Shown here: piece after piece, positions 6,193 to 6,357 of the stretch
How positions within the stretch are numbered: the first letter of the stretch is position 1
Layout: the number at the start of each line of letters is the position of its first letter
Source of the DNA: Candidatus Coatesiibacteriota bacterium
Lineage (GTDB): Bacteria > B130-G9
Length of the DNA stretch: 6,357 nucleotides
Reading direction: 5' to 3'
Assembly: GCA_016929465.1 (NCBI GenBank)
Contig: JAFGIT010000027.1
Coordinates: forward strand, 1 to 6,357
Made by a program: the position numbers and the translations under genes
Notes under the pieces: generated by a model
What the model was told of the DNA's origin: nothing
Database searches by the model: none
What the model saw: only the letters and a program-made list of their open reading frames with translations

Positions 6193-6222
6193 AATGTAGC
6201 CTGTGAACCGCCACAAAGTCAA
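6193..6222 (-). promoter_or_regulatory. Sigma70-like promoter for the membrane SpeE-like gene
   Basis: TTGACT (6217-6222, 5 of 6 to TTGACA) and TACATT (6193-6198, 4 of 6 to TATAAT) are separated by 18 nt. The predicted start is near 6186, giving a leader of about 60 nt. This is the best hexamer pair seen in the 233-bp upstream region, but the -10 is imperfect. Confidence 0.42.
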
Positions 6223-6232
6223 ACCGGGATTA

Positions 6233-6267
6233 GTTGGCGGTTGGCAGTTGATGGTTGGAAGTTTGGC
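6233..6267. repeat. Degenerate heptamer tandem repeat (five units)
   Basis: On the plus strand the units read GTTGGCG, GTTGGCA, GTTGATG, GTTGGAA and GTTTGGC, a 7-bp period with core GTTGGnn. The first unit begins about 10 nt upstream of the proposed -35 of the SpeE-like gene. A minus-strand open frame crosses it (6139-6336), but the repeat and the missing ribosome site argue that this frame is not a gene. Confidence 0.55.
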
Positions 6268-6357
6268 CCTGATGCAGGCCAGCAGTTCCGCAAGCGTCGC
6301 CGGGGGTGTTCGGTTTTTAGGCTCGGATTGATGCATTAGGCACAGGCATCTTCGGTA

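Noticed and set aside
6139-6336. 65-codon minus-strand open frame upstream of the membrane SpeE-like gene
   Set aside because: It has no ribosome site, its middle is a heptamer tandem repeat, the composition is not protein-like, and it covers the likely promoter of the next gene.

Overview
The window looks like chromosomal DNA from a diderm (Gram-negative type), probably uncultivated bacterium of middling G+C content. The evidence is an LptF/LptG-type lipopolysaccharide exporter permease and a large polytopic inner-membrane protein. No rRNA, tRNA, CRISPR array, transposase or phage gene is visible, and I cannot assign a phylum from sequence alone.

Layout. Bases 2-190 (+) are the last 62 codons of an unrecognised gene that begins outside the window. 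It converges on a small helical protein of unknown function (280-558, -). A long hairpin spanning 234-288 sits between them and overlaps the stop codon of the small gene. Bases 559-1165 hold no confident gene. They contain a short possibly decayed reading frame (681-797, -), a cluster of four strong hairpins (816-1022) dominated by a near-perfect 19-bp-arm palindrome with a 2-nt loop, and an A/T-rich inverted repeat (1034-1060).

Two large minus-strand genes fill the rest. 3698-6124 encodes an 808-residue membrane protein with a spermidine-synthase-like Rossmann domain set between two blocks of membrane helices. The aminopropyltransferase signature residues appear to be missing. It starts at TTG behind a good Shine-Dalgarno, below a sigma70-like promoter (6193-6222) and a degenerate heptamer tandem repeat (6233-6267). 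Then, 75 bp downstream, 1166-3622 encodes an 818-residue single-chain fusion of LptF and LptG, normally two separate permease subunits of the LPS exporter LptB2FG. An extended -10 promoter lies in the 75-bp gap, so lptFG may be transcribed alone as well as by read-through.

How they work together. The fused LptFG would form the whole membrane part of the exporter, needing LptB (ATPase) and LptC/A/D/E from elsewhere in the genome. The upstream membrane SpeE-like protein has no known role in LPS export. Co-orientation and closeness allow an envelope role but do not prove one. The most notable points are the Lpt fusion with its cationic linker, the degenerate and possibly periplasmic SpeE-like domain, and the hairpin cluster.
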